Positions 44,923 through 47,684 of a stretch of DNA of 47,684 bases are shown piece by piece. The position numbers and the translations under genes are program-made. The stretch is from Bacillota bacterium (GTDB lineage: Bacteria; Bacillota; DTU025). Below the pieces are notes generated by a model, which was not told where the DNA came from, made no database searches, and saw nothing but the letters and a program-made list of their open reading frames with translations. The DNA lies in contig JAQVXE010000007.1 of NCBI GenBank assembly GCA_028709305.1, forward strand, positions 1-47,684, given 5' to 3'. The first letter of the stretch is position 1, and every line of letters begins with the position of its first letter.

Positions 44923-46317
44923 CTAGAGAATATAGTCAGAGAGGTCGCTCTCAGTTACTAGCTGTTCCAATCTGGATCGCACATAGTCTGCATCGACTGT
45001 GACCTTGTCCGCTTCCTCCGGTGCATTGAACGATACGTCCTCAAGCACCTTCTCGAGAATGGTATGAAGCCTTCTGGCGCCGATGTTCTCGGTGCTAGAA
45101 TTTACATCATCTGCAATCCTGGCTATCTCCCGCACTCCATCCTCAGCAAACACGAGGTCAACTCCATCTGTAGCCAGAAGAGCGGCGTACTGCTTGATCA
45201 AGGCATTCTTCGGTTCTGTCAAGATTCTCACGAAATCGTCCCTGGCAAGGCTCGAAAGCTCCACCCTTATCGGGAATCTCCCTTGAAGCTCGGGAATAAG
45301 GTCAGAGGGCTTAGACATATGAAAAGCCCCTGCTGCGATAAAGAGTATATGACCTGTTTTGAGCGGTCCGTACTTCGTTTGAACCGTCGACCCCTCAACT
45401 ATGGGAAGAATATCTCTCTGAACACCTTCACGAGAGACATCTGGCCCTGCACCCTGTCCTTTTACAGCAATCTTGTCGAGTTCGTCGAGGAAGACTATTC
45501 CCGTCTGCTCTGCACGATCAATAGCCTCTTCGGCGACTTCATCCATGTCAATGAGCCTTGCGGCCTCCTCGGCAACAAGGATCTTGCGAGCCTCACGAAC
45601 CGGCAGTTTCCTTCGCCGACGGCGGCGAGGCAACATCTCACCCACGAGGTCTTGGAGGTTTATCCCCATCTCCTCCACGCCCGCCCCGGAGAAGATCTCT
45701 ATCATTCCTGCCTGCGAGTCATCGACCTCAATCTCAATAATGGCGTCTTCAAGCTCGCCCCTTCTCAATCGTTCCCTCGTTTCCTCCCTGCGCGCCCGCG
45801 CGCCGGCGAGCTTCGACTCGAAGGTCCGATCATCCTGGGGCTGCTGAACAGGCATGCCCAAGATGGCGGCAAACGGATTTGCCGGAGCGCAGTCGCGAGT
45901 GGGCAATGGCGCTAGGGCATCGAGCAGGCGCTCCTCACCGAGGATCCTCGCTTTCTCCTGCACCCCTACCATCTTCTCAGCCTTCACCATTCTTACCGAG
46001 GTCTCAGCAAGCTCACGCACTATGCTGTCAACATCTCTTCCGACATAGCCTACTTCAGTGAACTTCGTAGCCTCAACCTTGACGAAGGGGGCGTTTACCA
46101 GACGAGCCAACCTTCTGGCGATCTCCGTCTTGCCTACCCCAGTAGGGCCTATCATTAGGATGTTCTTGGGTATGATATCATCCTGCATCTCCAGACCCAG
46201 CGCAAGCCTACGTTGGCGGTTTCGCAGGGCGATAGCCACGGCCTTCTTGGCGGAGGCCTGACCTACAATGTACTTGTCGAGCTCGCGCACAATCACACGA
46301 GGAGTTAGGTCTTGCAT
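44923..46317 (-). CDS. hslU: HslU, ATPase subunit of the HslVU (ClpYQ) protease
   Basis: AAA+ unfoldase, 464 residues. Walker [10 protein letters not shown] (about 57-65), pore loop GYVGRD (90-95), the intermediate I domain (about 110-240) with its basic RRRRRR stretch, Walker [11 protein letters not shown], and a C-terminal SDYIL tail that docks into HslV. ATG 46317 has AGGAGGTG before it. It lies 15 bp after hslV, as usual. Confidence 0.97.
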   Translation of the reverse strand: MQDLTPRVIVRELDKYIVGQASAKKAVAIALRNRQRRLALGLEMQDDIIPKNILMIGPTGVGKTEIARRLARLVNAPFVKVEATKFTEVGYVGRDVDSIVRELAETSVRMVKAEKMVGVQEKARILGEERLLDALAPLPTRDCAPANPFAAILGMPVQQPQDDRTFESKLAGARARREETRERLRRGELEDAIIEIEVDDSQAGMIEIFSGAGVEEMGINLQDLVGEMLPRRRRRRKLPVREARKILVAEEAARLIDMDEVAEEAIDRAEQTGIVFLDELDKIAVKGQGAGPDVSREGVQRDILPIVEGSTVQTKYGPLKTGHILFIAAGAFHMSKPSDLIPELQGRFPIRVELSSLARDDFVRILTEPKNALIKQYAALLATDGVDLVFAEDGVREIARIADDVNSSTENIGARRLHTILEKVLEDVSFNAPEEADKVTVDADYVRSRLEQLVTESDLSDYIL

Positions 46318-46332
46318 AGCTACACCTCCTGA

Positions 46333-46878
46333 CTACAATTCCTCTATGTTGATCTGTCCATTAGTGTATATGCAGATCTCTGACGCGATCTCAAGGGACT
46401 CGCGCACTATCTCAGCAGCTCCAAGCTGAGTGTTCCTAAGGAGAGCCCTTGCAGCAGCCAGAGCATAGGGACCCCCGGAACCGACTGCAGTAACTGCGTC
46501 ATCCGGCTCGAGGACCTCACCATTGCCTGAAAGCAGGAGGATCCTGCATCCGTCGGTCACTATCATCATTGCCTCCAGCCTTCTGAGGACCCTGTCTGTC
46601 CGCCATTCTCTTCCGAGATCGCTCGCTGCCCGAACAAGATTGCCTTTGTATTCAGATAGCTTGCCTTCAAAACGCTCAAGAAGCGCCATCGAGTCAGAAG
46701 CCGAGCCGGCAAAACCCGCCAGCACATTCCAATCCGACAGTTTCCGGATCTTGCGGGCCCCATGCTTTACAACAGTATTGCCCAGCGTCACCTGGCCATC
46801 AGAACCCATGGCGCACTTGCCGTCACGAATGACTGCCACAACAGTGGTGCCCGTCATGTCCATCGATGATTGACTCAT
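46333..46878 (-). CDS. hslV: HslV, peptidase subunit of the HslVU protease
   Basis: Proteasome-beta-like threonine peptidase, 181 residues. The mature enzyme should begin at Thr11 ([20 protein letters not shown]), so a ten-residue propeptide is removed. [10 protein letters not shown] holds the conserved lysine. In B. subtilis the orthologue ClpQ uses an N-terminal serine; here it is threonine as in E. coli. Starts at ATG 46878 with GGAGGC upstream. Directly after xerC. Confidence 0.96.
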   Translation of the reverse strand: MSQSSMDMTGTTVVAVIRDGKCAMGSDGQVTLGNTVVKHGARKIRKLSDWNVLAGFAGSASDSMALLERFEGKLSEYKGNLVRAASDLGREWRTDRVLRRLEAMMIVTDGCRILLLSGNGEVLEPDDAVTAVGSGGPYALAAARALLRNTQLGAAEIVRESLEIASEICIYTNGQINIEEL

Positions 46879-46912
46879 TCTATCTGAAGCCTCCTAATTG
46901 GTCGAAGGGAAT

Positions 46913-47684
46913 CTAGGCTCTTGGATGGGTCTTCTTGTATACCCTGTAAAGCCTCTCTCGAGACACACTGGTGTAGATCTGTGTAGTAGAAATATCGGCA
47001 TGGCCCAGCAGTTCTTGGACTGCACGCAAGTCTGCCCCCGAATCAGTAAGATGAGTCGCAAACGAGTGGCGCAGGGAATGTGGGGTTGCGGTGCGCGGAA
47101 GGCCCGCCTCCATCAGTCGCTTCTTCATCATCCTCTCCACCGAGCGGCCGGAGAGCCTACCCCCATTCCTATTCAAAAACAGAGCTACCTCTTGGGTATC
47201 TGACAAAAGCTCGGGACGGGCATCAAGAACGTAGTCATGAATAGCTTTCGCGGCCGGCCCTCCCACTGGAGCTATCCGTTCCTTGGCACCTTTGCCGAAA
47301 ACACGGACCGTTCCTGACGCTGAGCTATAATCCCCCAGATCCAGGCCCACCAGTTCCGACAACCTTATGCCTGAGGAATACAGCAATTCAAGAATTGCTC
47401 GGTCCCGCAAGGCAAGCGGAGAATCATTCCTGCAGACGGATATCAGGCGCTCAATCTCATCCTGCGCCAGGGTCCGAGGCAGCCGTCTGGGGCGCCGCAC
47501 CTGCGACATGGACACAGCCGGATTGCTGTCGATGACTCCCTCGCGCGCAAGAAACTTCAGATATGACCTTATGGCGCTCATCTTCCTTGCGACGCTACTG
47601 TGGCTCAGTCCTCGCGATTGCAGGGTCGCGAGGTACTTCCTGAGCGTAGTTAACCTATACGCATCAACCTCTGACGCCACAACC
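46913..47684 (-). CDS. xerC: Tyrosine recombinase XerC (N-terminus beyond window)
   Basis: Site-specific recombinase for chromosome dimer resolution. About 257 residues are visible; roughly the first 40 lie outside the window, and the GTG at 47680 is internal. The catalytic residues are intact: Arg in SSGIRLSELVGL, Lys in FGKGAKER, His and Arg in HSLRHSFATHL, His in LLGHADISTTQ, and the nucleophile Tyr in TQIYTSV. In Bacillota the xerC-hslVU-codY order marks this as the chromosomal XerC (CodV) rather than a phage integrase. Confidence 0.94.
   Translation of the reverse strand, partial: VVASEVDAYRLTTLRKYLATLQSRGLSHSSVARKMSAIRSYLKFLAREGVIDSNPAVSMSQVRRPRRLPRTLAQDEIERLISVCRNDSPLALRDRAILELLYSSGIRLSELVGLDLGDYSSASGTVRVFGKGAKERIAPVGGPAAKAIHDYVLDARPELLSDTQEVALFLNRNGGRLSGRSVERMMKKRLMEAGLPRTATPHSLRHSFATHLTDSGADLRAVQELLGHADISTTQIYTSVSRERLYRVYKKTHPRA

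Noticed and set aside
45064-45915. 283-residue plus-strand open frame
   Set aside because: Antisense to hslU, which has all AAA+ motifs intact.
1-47684. CRISPR arrays, transposons, prophage genes, tRNA or rRNA genes, toxin-antitoxin or defence systems
   Set aside because: No repeat-spacer pattern, no transposase or phage-like frame, and no tRNA-like cloverleaf was seen. The only recombinase is the housekeeping XerC.

Overview
This window looks like chromosomal core DNA of an anaerobic, fermentative member of the Bacillota (Firmicutes). The evidence is a PolC-type replicative polymerase, CodY, RnpM (YlxR), YlxP, a PrkC/PP2C pair, strong GGAGG ribosome binding sites with many GTG and TTG starts, and the conserved gene order xerC-hslV-hslU-codY-rpsB-tsf-pyrH-frr-uppS-cdsA-dxr-rseP-ispG-proS-polC-rimP-nusA-rnpM-infB-ylxP-rbfA-nrnA-truB-ribF-rpsO-pnp. 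I cannot name the genus. I see no rRNA, tRNA, insertion sequence, prophage or CRISPR array. Almost all genes are on the minus strand; the glutamate dehydrogenase gene is the one clear plus-strand gene.

Layout from high to low coordinates, which is the direction of transcription. 47684-44012: xerC (cut by the window edge), hslV, hslU and codY. 43915-40078: translation and envelope genes rpsB, tsf, pyrH, frr, uppS, followed directly by cdsA. 39236-32469: an AI-2E family membrane protein, dxr, rseP, ispG, proS and a small GT2 glycosyltransferase. 32440-28724: polC. 28665-20404: the rimP-nusA-rnpM-infB-ylxP-rbfA-nrnA-truB-ribF operon behind a structured leader. 20285-17642: rpsO and pnp, closed by a good terminator. 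17582-11874: a catabolic operon, butyrate kinase 2, phosphate butyryltransferase, butyrate kinase 1 and a four-subunit 2-oxoacid:ferredoxin oxidoreductase. 10266-11516 (+): glutamate dehydrogenase. 9913-5115: a BmpA/NupNOPQ-type nucleoside ABC transporter. 4914-1: rlmN, a tiny membrane protein, PP2C phosphatase, FtsW/RodA, a class B PBP and the start of a PrkC-type kinase.

The catabolic block makes sense as a unit. Transaminases pass amino groups to 2-oxoglutarate and glutamate dehydrogenase recycles the glutamate. The oxidoreductase turns the resulting 2-oxoacids into acyl-CoA and reduced ferredoxin. Ptb and the two Buk paralogues then convert acyl-CoA to acid and ATP. This resembles the bkd operons of Bacillus and Enterococcus, with a ferredoxin enzyme in place of the NAD-linked dehydrogenase complex. 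The most unusual observations are a PolC that lacks the DEDDh proofreading exonuclease but keeps what look like all nine PHP metal ligands, an eroded ylxQ remnant between rnpM and infB, an actinobacteria-like phosphatase/FtsW/PBP/kinase cluster whose FHA protein seems reduced to its membrane anchor, a possible 10-codon leader peptide coupled to pyrH, and a dyad that would hide the ribosome binding site of the second butyrate kinase.
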